A stretch of DNA of 12,302 bases from Nitrospinaceae bacterium (GCA_029261435.1 JAJDBI010000009.1:1-12302), one strand, 5' to 3'; numbered from the stretch's first letter, positions 1 through 7,366 are shown. Notes: generated from the sequence alone by a model not told the origin. A program made the numbers and translations.

Positions 1-1
1 C

Positions 2-847
2 GGAGTCAATGTCGGGGTTAACAAGTCGGCGAACGAATTGAATAGTGAATTTGATTCAGTCGTGCTTTGTGGTGGTTCTCAGAAGCCTCGTGATATTCCT
101 GTGGAAGGTCGGGAGCTTAAAGGTATTCACTTTGCGATGGATTTTCTCCCGCAACAGAATAAACGTAATGAGGGTGATACAATTCCTGATGAAATATCTA
201 TCACTGCCAAAGACAAGAATGTTTTAATCATCGGTGGTGGGGATACGGGTTCGGATTGTCTTGGAACCTCTCTCCGGCAGGGTGCCAAAAATGTTTATCA
301 GTTTGAGCTTTTGCCAGAACCGCCTCGAGAGCGGAATGACAATAACCCGTGGCCGCAATGGCCGAAAGTGTTTCGGGTTTCCTCTTCACATGAAGAGGCT
401 AATGAACGAGAGGGCAAAGATAAGATTACAGAATACTGCGTATCCACTAAAAAGTTTTCTGGCAAGGATGGAAAAGTCACCAAAATTCATGGTGTGAAGA
501 TTGAGTTTGGTGATCCAGATCCTAAAACGGGTCGCCCGCAAATGAAGGAAGTGCCTGGGTCTGAGTTTGAATTAGAAGTCGAACTGGTTTTACTGGCTAT
601 GGGTTTTGTCCATCCTATCCATGAAGGGATGCTTGTCGAGTTGGGGATGGATTTGGATGAGCGTGGGAATGTAGCCTGTGATGATAATAAAATGACCAGC
701 GTGGATGGGGTTTTTGTTGCCGGGGATATGACACGAGGGCAATCACTGGTAGTCTGGGCCATTGCTGAAGGTCGCGAAGCCGCAAGATCGGTAGACCTTC
801 ACCTCATGGGTGAAACGCAGCTTCCTCACAGTCAATTCCTAAAATAA
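2..847 (+). CDS. gltD: Glutamate synthase small (beta) subunit, 5'-truncated by the window edge
   Basis: The small subunit passes electrons from NAD(P)H through FAD and Fe-S clusters to the GltB subunit, which makes glutamate from glutamine and 2-oxoglutarate in the cytoplasm. The reading frame is open from base 2 with no start, so about 281 C-terminal residues are present of a family length near 480; the N-terminal Fe-S part lies outside. Visible motifs are a Rossmann nucleotide-binding segment VLIIGGGDTGSDC (about bases 218-256), the block ELLPEPPRER...NPWPQWP typical of plant, cyanobacterial and Gram-positive-like GltD, the segment LVLLAMGF, and the C-terminal FAD motif DGVFVAGDMTRGQSLVVWAIAEGR. 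Internal TTG or ATG codons are not the true start, because the homology continues upstream to the edge. gltB is probably the upstream neighbour, but this cannot be seen. Other FAD-dependent GltD-like oxidoreductases are the only real alternative; the PWPQWP block favours true GltD. Confidence 0.93.
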   Translation, partial: GVNVGVNKSANELNSEFDSVVLCGGSQKPRDIPVEGRELKGIHFAMDFLPQQNKRNEGDTIPDEISITAKDKNVLIIGGGDTGSDCLGTSLRQGAKNVYQFELLPEPPRERNDNNPWPQWPKVFRVSSSHEEANEREGKDKITEYCVSTKKFSGKDGKVTKIHGVKIEFGDPDPKTGRPQMKEVPGSEFELEVELVLLAMGFVHPIHEGMLVELGMDLDERGNVACDDNKMTSVDGVFVAGDMTRGQSLVVWAIAEGREAARSVDLHLMGETQLPHSQFLK

Positions 848-860
848 TCTTTCTGAATAA

Positions 861-898
861 GAAAAAAGGGGGACTACCCTTGACAAAGCAGTCCCCCT
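861..898 (-). terminator. Intrinsic terminator of the htrA gene
   Basis: Read on the minus strand, a perfect 9-bp G+C-rich stem (AGGGGGACT with AGTCCCCCT, bases 867-875 and 890-898) is followed directly by TTTTTTC. It lies 34 bp past the htrA stop codon. In the plus direction no T-run follows, so gltD gets at most a hairpin from it. Confidence 0.85.
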
Positions 899-906
899 CG
901 GAGGTT

Positions 907-924
907 AGCCTGCACTAGCAGGCT
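907..924 (-). other. Hairpin just past the htrA stop codon
   Basis: A perfect 7-bp stem (AGCCTGC with GCAGGCT) closes a 4-base loop, 7 bp beyond the htrA stop at 932-934 and upstream of the T-run terminator. It has no T-run of its own. It may protect the 3' end of the htrA transcript or strengthen termination; its sequence is also self-complementary on the gltD strand. Confidence 0.6.
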
Positions 925-931
925 CGGGGAA

Positions 932-2104
932 TCAGGCGGGTTTTTCTTCCTTCATAGGCTCAATCTTGATATTGAGAACTTTGGATACACCTTCACGAAT
1001 TACTTCTACTTTTACAGACTCTCCCGGTTTTATTGATGCGACTTGCTTGGGAAGTGTTTCCATGGAAGCAATTTCAACACCATCAAACCGGGTTATGACA
1101 TCGCCGCGCTTCATGCCTCCAAGGTCGGCAGGACCATTGGGAGCAATATCATTGACCAGGGCACCCTGTGAGTTTTTGAGTTTGAAAGACTCTTGCAGCT
1201 CTGGAGTGATTCTCTGAATCATGACTCCAAGCCAGCCGCGTGTGACCTTGCCTTTCTGTTTCAAATCGTCAAGAATATCTATAGCCATATTGATAGGCAG
1301 GGCAAAACCAATGCCTACATTTCCACCGCTACCGGAATAGATTGCCGTATTGATCCCTATGACATCTCCATTCATGTTCAGCAAGGGACCACCACTATTT
1401 CCAGGGTTAATGGAAGCATCAGTCTGAATGAACTCGTCATAAGGTCCTGCACCGATATTTCGACCTTTGGCACTGACCACGCCTGTGGTTACTGTATGGT
1501 CCAATCCGAATGGGTTTCCAATTGCAACCACCCATTCACCCACTTCCACTTGTCTTGAATCGCCCATGGACAAGTACGGGAAAGAGGTTTGTGCTCCATT
1601 ATCCTGAACAATTTTTATCAGTGCGATGTCTGTTTTGGGATCGGAACCGATAAGCTGGGCTTCATATTCTTTTTCGTTCTGCAGAGTTACTTTTATAATG
1701 TCTGCACCTTCCACGACATGATTATTAGTCAGAATAAATCCTTCATTGTCGATGATGAATCCGGTGCCGGTTCCACCTTCAGGACCGGGGCGGGGTGTTC
1801 TGCCTCTCGGTTGAGGAGAAAACTGTCCAAATGGTCCATTACCTCGTGGTGGTGAGAACTGGCCGAAAGGACCATTTCCTTTTGCAGGTTGAATTTTTGT
1901 TTTTGATGTAACAAACACCACAGCTGGATTTTTGTTTTTAGCGATATCCACAATCAGGTTGGTGCCGACAGGGTTGGTTTTTGTGCTAAGGCCAAATGCA
2001 GAATCGGCGGTGAAAAAACCTGAAGTTCCAATTCCATAAGAAAGTGGTAGGACCATCAGAGTGAAAAGAGTAACTACGAAAGGAATTTTAAATTTTTGCG
2101 TCAT
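932..2104 (-). CDS. HtrA/DegP-family periplasmic serine protease, one PDZ domain
   Basis: An exported ATP-independent serine protease/chaperone that degrades misfolded envelope proteins. The 390-aa product starts at an ATG with GGAGGA 8 bases upstream; a TTG 21 bp further upstream is in frame but overlaps that ribosome binding site. Residues about 5-26 form a basic-then-hydrophobic signal peptide or membrane anchor. The trypsin-like domain has the full triad: His129 in TNNHVVEG, Asp159 in KTDIALIKI and Ser237 in GNSGGPL. A single PDZ domain spans about residues 288-383, with the carboxylate-binding-type segment GWLGV. Between the first two protease strands, residues 70-110 form a Gly/Pro/Phe-rich insert holding GNGPFGQFSP twice; this is where family members carry loop LA. 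One PDZ domain makes it resemble DegS/HhoA/HtrA rather than two-PDZ DegP, so I leave the symbol blank. It has its own promoter and terminator and appears monocistronic. Confidence 0.93.
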   Translation of the reverse strand: MTQKFKIPFVVTLFTLMVLPLSYGIGTSGFFTADSAFGLSTKTNPVGTNLIVDIAKNKNPAVVFVTSKTKIQPAKGNGPFGQFSPPRGNGPFGQFSPQPRGRTPRPGPEGGTGTGFIIDNEGFILTNNHVVEGADIIKVTLQNEKEYEAQLIGSDPKTDIALIKIVQDNGAQTSFPYLSMGDSRQVEVGEWVVAIGNPFGLDHTVTTGVVSAKGRNIGAGPYDEFIQTDASINPGNSGGPLLNMNGDVIGINTAIYSGSGGNVGIGFALPINMAIDILDDLKQKGKVTRGWLGVMIQRITPELQESFKLKNSQGALVNDIAPNGPADLGGMKRGDVITRFDGVEIASMETLPKQVASIKPGESVKVEVIREGVSKVLNIKIEPMKEEKPA

Positions 2105-2178
2105 GATGGAAATCCTCCAACTCAATTAAATTATTTAAGTGACAAGACACTTCATGATTATCATGTTGTTGCTAAATA

Positions 2179-2206
2179 AGAATAAGATATGAATATTAAA
2201 TGTCAA
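2179..2206 (-). promoter_or_regulatory. Candidate sigma70-type promoter of htrA
   Basis: On the minus strand a perfect TTGACA (bases 2201-2206) is followed after 16 bases by TATTCT (2179-2184; 4 of 6 consensus bases). Transcription would start near 2172, giving a leader of about 70 bases that contains two short inverted repeats (CATGA/TCATG and AAGTG/CACTT). Confidence 0.55.
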
Positions 2207-2243
2207 TGAACACGGAATTAAAAATTCTTAATGTAGATTTGTT

Positions 2244-2297
2244 AACTTTAGGGCTGGTGAGGAAAAACATTCTTTCAAGACATACAACTTTAGGGCT
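2244..2297. repeat. 12-bp direct repeat upstream of the htrA promoter
   Basis: AACTTTAGGGCT occurs at 2244-2255 and again at 2286-2297, same orientation, period exactly 42 bp (four turns of B-DNA). The flanking bases differ, so the match is limited to these 12 bp. The proximal copy lies about 40 bp upstream of the -35 hexamer of htrA and the distal copy lies just past the stop codon of the methyltransferase gene. This is suggestive of a two-site activator or response-regulator target. Confidence 0.5.
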
Positions 2298-2321
2298 CTG
2301 ATGGATTGGGCTGAAGAAACG

Positions 2322-3719
2322 TTAAGATGTCGGTCGTTCAAACCAATAGAGAGTGCGGTTTGATTTGGAAATAATTTTTGAGCATATAATGCGACATTTT
2401 TGTTCCAAAATATTGCGGAAGGAGTCTTCACAGTAATTGTCGAAAATATCTTCTCGACGACGAAGCATCAACTTTAAATTAGGGTCTTCTTTTGGGATGA
2501 ATTCCAGGATACCACAGGGAGCAAGGTTTATGAGCCAATCAATAAGCTGGTCAAGAGGAATGTTACACCCTATGGCAAGATGATGTTCAAAGGCTAAAGC
2601 TAATACGGCATCAGCATTTTTTCTGTCCAGAAAACTTTTTCGCTCCTGACAGTTCCATCCCTGACTGGGACTTGGGTTTGCGCCGTCAAGAAATAATGGT
2701 AGAAAGTTCAAACAATTTCTCTCAGCTCGTTCAAATGATTTTTCCAGGGCTAACTGGTCGAAATCAAATCCGATAACTTGCTTGGCTCCTGATCTTAGTG
2801 CAAGTTCTGAGTATTCTCCGGTGTTGCATCCAAGGTCCCAAACAATTTCGGGTTGTGTTTTCTGAATAAAATTTGAAACAAAGTTTTGTTTTTCGGCAAC
2901 CTCTTCGGGTTCATAACAATGGATGGAACTATAATCGCCCCATATGGAACTTGAAGATGAAAGAGGTTCCAATTTTCCTATCCAGGTGAAAAGCTGTGTG
3001 AATATTTTAGTTAGAGTTTCCCTCGGCAGCTTATGGCTCATGCTGGATAAAGTGTCAGCTTTTTCATTTTTAGCTAGATTATTTAATCGAGAGGGTAAAA
3101 CAATATGTAGGAATAAATTACGGGAAAACTTTTTATACCAAGGCAACATTTTACTTAGTTCGCCGGAGGGTATGCCCTCGAGGTTACCGCTATACCAGGC
3201 ATTGTGGGTGATTCCCATAAGGCTTCTTAATAAAAGTGGGTTCAAAAACTGTTCACAAAATTGTCGGTGACCTTCCCAAATCTGTCCGTCTCGGTATGGC
3301 TGAATAGATAGACTGTCGATGAAGATGGGTTGCGTGCCTTTGAACTGAATATTATAAGCACTTGCATCGGAAAACATCAGTCCTTCATCCAGGGCTTGCA
3401 ATTGAAGTTCGAGGTGTAGCAGGGCTGCCTTTTTAAGCATTGGGAAACACCACTCGTAAGGATATGAGATAAAAGGCAAGCGAGGGTGTTCTAATACATA
3501 ATGAGGAGTGAGGTCGGGGTCATCAATAATGCTGGGATCGACCTCAAGGGTCTCGATGATTTTATCAAGTCCTGCCATCTTTGAAATAAATTTTGTATCA
3601 CGAACTATCTGGTAATTATGAGCACCCCGAGCGGAAACGAGTCGAAAGATTCGTTTGTTTTTTGTGAAAATTCTGCCGGCAGGATCGCGAAACGAAGCGG
3701 GGTCGGGGGTGAGACTCAA
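2322..3719 (-). CDS. Kinase-like / class I SAM-dependent methyltransferase two-domain protein (NoeA-like)
   Basis: A 465-aa protein. The C-terminal domain (about 280-465) is a Rossmann-fold methyltransferase: motif I is VWDLGCNTG (residues 293-301), followed by an acidic strand end VIGFDFD (315-321) and later strands DAVLALAFEHH and GILEFIP. The family resembles proteins annotated as nodulation protein NoeA-like methyltransferases; the acceptor substrate is unknown to me. The N-terminal half carries what looks like a protein-kinase catalytic core: Asp118 and Asn123 in SDASAYN, then Asp135 in FIDSLS, with kinase-like D-x4-N-x11-D spacing after a long helix. The start is TTG with AAGGAG 8 bases upstream, and the stop codon of the preceding 72-aa gene lies 5 bases away, so the two are probably translationally coupled. 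No signal peptide is seen, so it should act in the cytoplasm. The methyltransferase fold is well supported; the kinase reading is inference. Confidence 0.85.
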   Translation of the reverse strand: MSLTPDPASFRDPAGRIFTKNKRIFRLVSARGAHNYQIVRDTKFISKMAGLDKIIETLEVDPSIIDDPDLTPHYVLEHPRLPFISYPYEWCFPMLKKAALLHLELQLQALDEGLMFSDASAYNIQFKGTQPIFIDSLSIQPYRDGQIWEGHRQFCEQFLNPLLLRSLMGITHNAWYSGNLEGIPSGELSKMLPWYKKFSRNLFLHIVLPSRLNNLAKNEKADTLSSMSHKLPRETLTKIFTQLFTWIGKLEPLSSSSSIWGDYSSIHCYEPEEVAEKQNFVSNFIQKTQPEIVWDLGCNTGEYSELALRSGAKQVIGFDFDQLALEKSFERAERNCLNFLPLFLDGANPSPSQGWNCQERKSFLDRKNADAVLALAFEHHLAIGCNIPLDQLIDWLINLAPCGILEFIPKEDPNLKLMLRRREDIFDNYCEDSFRNILEQKCRIICSKIISKSNRTLYWFERPTS

Positions 3720-3724
3720 TGGAG

Positions 3725-3943
3725 TTACTCCTTTTGAGAAGTGTCATCCTTTTCAGGATTTGAATTTGTCTTGATGAAAAAACTTTTTACTTTTTTCCAA
3801 TAGAGTTTAAAAACCACGAGTACACCAGCCACTCCACCCATAACCAACTGTGCCAGCATACTGCCTGTACCTGGATCGAGATAGGAATAAACAGGTTCGA
3901 CAAAAATTACAAAAAAAATAAAAAAGAAGAAAACATGTTTCAT
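3725..3943 (-). CDS. Small membrane protein of the YLDPGTGS type
   Basis: A 72-aa protein of unknown function. Residues 1-20 form a very hydrophobic, Phe-rich signal peptide ending VYS, directly followed by YLDPGTGS (21-28), a second hydrophobic helix (about 29-47) with GGVAG, and a basic tail KLYWKKVKSFF before a charged C-terminus. From memory, small proteins with this motif recur in many bacteria, often near sulfatase-family and NoeA-like genes; I know of no assigned function. If the signal peptide is cleaved, the mature protein would start at or near the Tyr, with the motif at the outer face of the membrane and the tail inside. It is the first gene of the minus-strand operon; its stop codon lies within the ribosome binding region of the methyltransferase gene. 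Its own ribosome binding site is weak. Confidence 0.8.
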   Translation of the reverse strand: MKHVFFFFIFFVIFVEPVYSYLDPGTGSMLAQLVMGGVAGVLVVFKLYWKKVKSFFIKTNSNPEKDDTSQKE

Positions 3944-3966
3944 ATTATCAAGTACCTAAATTAGCC

Positions 3967-3995
3967 TTGTTGGGATGAATAGATAATCTTACAAT
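3967..3995 (+). promoter_or_regulatory. Candidate promoter of the sulfatase-family gene
   Basis: TTGTTG (3967-3972), a 17-base spacer and TACAAT (3990-3995) fit a sigma70-type promoter, predicting a start near 4002 and a leader of about 25 bases. It lies in the 83-bp divergent gap shared with the minus-strand operon, so one regulator could control both sides. I found no equally good minus-strand promoter here. Confidence 0.45.
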
Positions 3996-4026
3996 AGCAT
4001 TTGAAAAATCATTCAGGATGCTCTTC

Positions 4027-6159
4027 ATGGGTTCATTTCGAAAAACATTTTTTCATATTTTTGTCCTTGCTGGACTGGCATTGTCTCCATTATATGGTGT
4101 CCTTTCCAAGGAACCCAACTTCTTTTTGGCGCACAGTTCTGAGCCAAACGATTTTTTCGTGATGATAAGTATGATTTCTTTTGTGTTTCCCCTTGTAATT
4201 GCTGGAGGGGCGACCTTCATTTTATATTTATCTGGTAGAAGGCACGATTTAGGTGTCAGGAGTTTTATAGCTCTTCTTGTTGCTTTAGTGCTACTTCCTT
4301 TTGTGACAAGGGTGACGGGTGAAAGTATTTCTGGAGCATTCCTTGTGGTGGGTTTTCTTGGGGTCGTTTTCTCATTACTTTATGGAAAGCTTTTGGCACC
4401 AAGATTATTTTTGAATTATATTTCTCCGGCAATCATTGTTTTTCCGGCTTTATTTTTTTTTGAGCCTAAAATTTTTGTTCTTGCTGTTCCTGAACCACCA
4501 CAAGAAGAATATCCTGTTGTTTCAATTTCTTCAAATACGCCGGTAATATTTCTTTTGCTTGATGAATTCCCTCTTTCTGCACTTTTGAATGATGAATTGA
4601 AGATTGATGAGAAGGCCTTCCCAAATTTTTCACGACTTGCAGGGAAGTCAAATTGGTTTCGCAATGCTTCTGCTGATTATGCCTGGACCATTCACTCGAT
4701 AAGTAGCATCCTCACGGGTATAAAGCACAACCCTAATCTCTTGGGTACATACAGAAATTATCCTAGAAACCTGTTTACCCTATTTGCAAATGACTATGAT
4801 GTGACTGGGTATGAGTCAACGATCAGGTTGTGTCCTCCGCATATATGTTTGAATGATAAGGAGGTCGAAGGAATGGGGAAGGTTGAATTGTTCTGGAAGG
4901 ATATCAGTGCGGTTTATCTAAACCTGCTTCTTCCACAGCCTAAGAGCTTTGGAGTGCCGGCTATTTCTGAAAATTATAAAAACTTTTGGGGGCGCAACGG
5001 TGAGGATATTTTTGGCTCAAAGGCGACAGAGAATTTTGTGAAAAAAGAATTCAATATTCCTTTATTCGAGCCAGGTTTTGATGAGAAATTCTATGAGGGG
5101 CGAGAAGATATTTTTAAAAAGTTCCTGAATGAGACCGCTTTTACAAGTGGTAAAAACTTTTATTTTTTGCATATCCTATTCCCACACAGACCCTATCGCT
5201 ATTTACCTTCGGGAGCAAAATACGATCTCGACGGGGAATTTGACATGCTGGGCCTTAATGAGAAGTCTCCCCGAGAAGGGTTCTGGGAGGATGATGACTG
5301 GTTGGTAAAAATTCAATATCAAAAACTTATGAGTCAGGTGGGTTATACGGATTACTTGCTAGGGTTATTGATGAAGCGGCTTGAAGACAACAAGGTTTTA
5401 GACTCCGCATTGTTTATTTTGGCGGCAGATCATGGTGTCAATATTAGAGAAGGTGGCTATCGGAGAAAGGTGATGGCAGACTCGATTGCCGATATCGCAT
5501 CAGTACCGCTTTTTATAAAATTACCTGGACAGGAGAAAGGGGCGTTGAGCGATCTCCCTGCAACTTTATTAGATATTTTCCCGACACTTGCGGATATCCT
5601 GGATATTAAAGTGCCATGGGAAATGGAAGGACATTCCTTATTGGATGTGCCTTTCGAAAAACGCGAAAGAGTTATTCATGATCTTGATATGCAAGCTTTT
5701 CAAGTTCCAGGTAACTTGAAGGATAAATTACTGGCTGGAGTGAAAAGAAAGCATGATTTTTTTGGTAAGTTTGAAGGTTGGGATAATTTTCGCTTGCAGG
5801 ATGAAAAGAGCCGGGTTTTCATGGATAAACCTGTTTCAAACTTCACGATTCTGTCAATGGAGGATGTTCGTGTAGAGCTGGATTTAGGCTCACGAGTTGA
5901 GACTGGCCCAGGTTTTTTTCCTGCAATTGTTCACGGTCGAATTACAGGTATTGAAAATAGAGATGACTGGACTGCATTGGTTTGCGTGAATGATGTTTTT
6001 AGGGCTGTATCGCCGATTGTCAAATTGAAGGACCAAGAGAAAATCCTGGCCTTTTTGCCCGAAATAGCTTTCAAAGAGGGGAGCAATGAAATCGGGATTT
6101 ATTTGATTAGAAAATCTTTTGTGAAGGGCGGAGAAATATTCAAGCCTTTATTGAATTAA
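4027..6159 (+). CDS. Membrane-anchored sulfatase-family (alkaline phosphatase superfamily) enzyme
   Basis: A 710-aa protein with about five membrane helices (roughly residues 7-24, 43-68, 79-94, 102-120, 131-152) and a large extracytoplasmic catalytic domain (about 170-545), the plan of LtaS-like phosphoglycerol transferases and related membrane sulfatases. Superfamily metal-site motifs are visible: FLLLDEFP (Asp179-Glu180), a probable nucleophile Thr221 in YAWTIHSISSILTG, His382/His387 in HILFPHRPY, and AADHG (Asp468-His469). Having Thr rather than Cys/Ser-x-Pro-x-Arg suggests a phospho-transfer/hydrolysis enzyme rather than a formylglycine sulfatase, but the substrate cannot be read. The last 160 residues look like a beta-rich accessory domain. 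I chose the ATG at 4027 because AGGA lies 8 bases upstream; an in-frame ATG at 4018 overlaps that AGGA. It is divergent from the 72-aa/methyltransferase operon and ends 8 bp from the dnaJ stop, tail to tail. Confidence 0.87.
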   Translation: MGSFRKTFFHIFVLAGLALSPLYGVLSKEPNFFLAHSSEPNDFFVMISMISFVFPLVIAGGATFILYLSGRRHDLGVRSFIALLVALVLLPFVTRVTGESISGAFLVVGFLGVVFSLLYGKLLAPRLFLNYISPAIIVFPALFFFEPKIFVLAVPEPPQEEYPVVSISSNTPVIFLLLDEFPLSALLNDELKIDEKAFPNFSRLAGKSNWFRNASADYAWTIHSISSILTGIKHNPNLLGTYRNYPRNLFTLFANDYDVTGYESTIRLCPPHICLNDKEVEGMGKVELFWKDISAVYLNLLLPQPKSFGVPAISENYKNFWGRNGEDIFGSKATENFVKKEFNIPLFEPGFDEKFYEGREDIFKKFLNETAFTSGKNFYFLHILFPHRPYRYLPSGAKYDLDGEFDMLGLNEKSPREGFWEDDDWLVKIQYQKLMSQVGYTDYLLGLLMKRLEDNKVLDSALFILAADHGVNIREGGYRRKVMADSIADIASVPLFIKLPGQEKGALSDLPATLLDIFPTLADILDIKVPWEMEGHSLLDVPFEKRERVIHDLDMQAFQVPGNLKDKLLAGVKRKHDFFGKFEGWDNFRLQDEKSRVFMDKPVSNFTILSMEDVRVELDLGSRVETGPGFFPAIVHGRITGIENRDDWTALVCVNDVFRAVSPIVKLKDQEKILAFLPEIAFKEGSNEIGIYLIRKSFVKGGEIFKPLLN

Positions 6160-6167
6160 GTAATTAC

Positions 6168-7259
6168 CTACATTCTTAATTTCTGGAAAAAACCCTTCAG
6201 TGTTTCCTTGACGGGGTTGCCGTCTATTTCCGACAACTCTTTGAAAAGTTCCTTCTGTCTTTTGTTCAGTTTTCTGGGAGTTTCCACAATGAAATGGATG
6301 ATCTGATCGCCTCTGCCATGTCCTCGTAATTGTGGGATACCAGCACCTGGTATGCGATAACTCTCATTCGTTTGTGCACCGGCAGGGACAGATATGACTT
6401 GTGTTTTCCCTTCATCAAGCAGTGGAACTTGTATTTCTGCACCCAATGCTGCCTGGGAAAATGTCAACATCAATCGGCAATGGATATCGTGACCTTCCCG
6501 GTGGAAGGACTCGTGGGCGGCTACATGCATGATGACATAAAGGTCTCCCGCTGGAAGACCCTGCGGTCCAGGTTCGCCCTCACCCCTTAACCGTAGGCGG
6601 GAACCATCATCTACACCTGCTGGAATATTGATGGATAATTTTTTGTTTTTAAGAACTCGTCCATCTCCACGACATTCGGAGCAGGGATGGGTGATTGTTT
6701 GTCCGGCACCTCGGCAATCAGGGCAAGTGGACTGGACACTAAAAAATCCTTGTGCACGGATGACCTGACCTGTTCCTCGGCAGGTTCGACAGGCTTGAGG
6801 GCTATAACCGGGTTTAGCCCCCGAGCCCCGACAGGTTCCGCAGGGATTATGCTTGCTGACTTCCACTTCCTTTTCGGCGCCAAAAACAGCTTCCTCAAAA
6901 GTGATGGAGATATCGAGACGCAGGTCCGCTCCGGTTCGCTGTTGCCCACCACCTCCACCAAAGAAGTCACCGAATATATCGCCAAACTGGGAGAAGATAT
7001 CTTCGAATCCACTGGGGCCACCAAAACCGCTTCCCTTTAAGCCATCATGACCGAACTGGTCATAGACTTGTCTTTTTTCTGGATCTTTCAGGATTCCGTA
7101 AGCCTCGGAAGCTTCCTTGAACTTGTCTTCTGCCTGTTTGTCGCCGGGATTTTTGTCGGGGTGGTATTTGAGGGCTTGTTGACGGTAGGCTTTTTTTAGT
7201 TCACTTTCACTTGCGCTTTTAGAAACGCCTAGTACTTCATAATAATCACGTTGGCTCAT
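6168..7259 (-). CDS. dnaJ: Chaperone protein DnaJ (Hsp40)
   Basis: Co-chaperone that delivers unfolded proteins to DnaK and stimulates its ATPase. The 363-aa length is normal. The J domain (about 1-70) has HPD at residues 33-35; a Gly/Phe-rich stretch covers about 71-108; the zinc-binding domain has all four CxxCxGxG units (Cys140/143, 157/160, 179/182, 193/196); the C-terminal substrate-binding and dimerisation domains follow to 363. All key residues are present, so it is a full type I DnaJ. It is the last gene of the dnaK-grpE-dnaJ series, 107 bp after grpE. The ribosome binding site is weak. No intrinsic terminator is visible after its stop; the sulfatase-family gene converges on it 8 bp away. 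Confidence 0.97.
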   Translation of the reverse strand: MSQRDYYEVLGVSKSASESELKKAYRQQALKYHPDKNPGDKQAEDKFKEASEAYGILKDPEKRQVYDQFGHDGLKGSGFGGPSGFEDIFSQFGDIFGDFFGGGGGQQRTGADLRLDISITFEEAVFGAEKEVEVSKHNPCGTCRGSGAKPGYSPQACRTCRGTGQVIRAQGFFSVQSTCPDCRGAGQTITHPCSECRGDGRVLKNKKLSINIPAGVDDGSRLRLRGEGEPGPQGLPAGDLYVIMHVAAHESFHREGHDIHCRLMLTFSQAALGAEIQVPLLDEGKTQVISVPAGAQTNESYRIPGAGIPQLRGHGRGDQIIHFIVETPRKLNKRQKELFKELSEIDGNPVKETLKGFFQKLRM

Positions 7260-7308
7260 GAGTTGTTATTTTCCAGAAAGATTGAAATAATGAATTTTTA
7301 TATTATCT

Positions 7309-7322
7309 GCCTGCCATCAGGC
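7309..7322 (-). other. Small hairpin in the grpE-dnaJ gap
   Basis: GCCTG and CAGGC with a 4-base loop form a 5-bp stem inside the 107-bp gap between grpE and dnaJ. No T-run follows on the minus strand, so it is not an intrinsic terminator. It might mark an RNA-processing site that sets dnaJ level; function is unproven. I saw no convincing promoter in the rest of the gap. Confidence 0.3.
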
Positions 7323-7366
7323 GTGATACTGAGTGTTATTTTTGAGTTTCTTGATCAGAAAGAGTC

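Noticed and set aside
1193..1855. Plus-strand open frames of 121 and 88 codons opposite the htrA gene
   Set aside because: Shadows of a complete protease gene with all catalytic motifs; no domain or start signal.
2105..2125. Upstream TTG start for htrA
   Set aside because: It would overlap the clear GGAGGA site that is correctly spaced for the ATG at 2104, and the signal peptide begins at that ATG.
2228..2431. 67-codon minus-strand frame across the methyltransferase stop codon
   Set aside because: Mostly overlaps the methyltransferase C-terminus in another frame, has no recognised domain and no good ribosome binding site.
6611..7024. 137-codon minus-strand frame and 117- and 65-codon plus-strand frames over dnaJ
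   Set aside because: They overlap the zinc-finger and Gly/Phe regions of a complete dnaJ in other frames, and their composition is explained by it.
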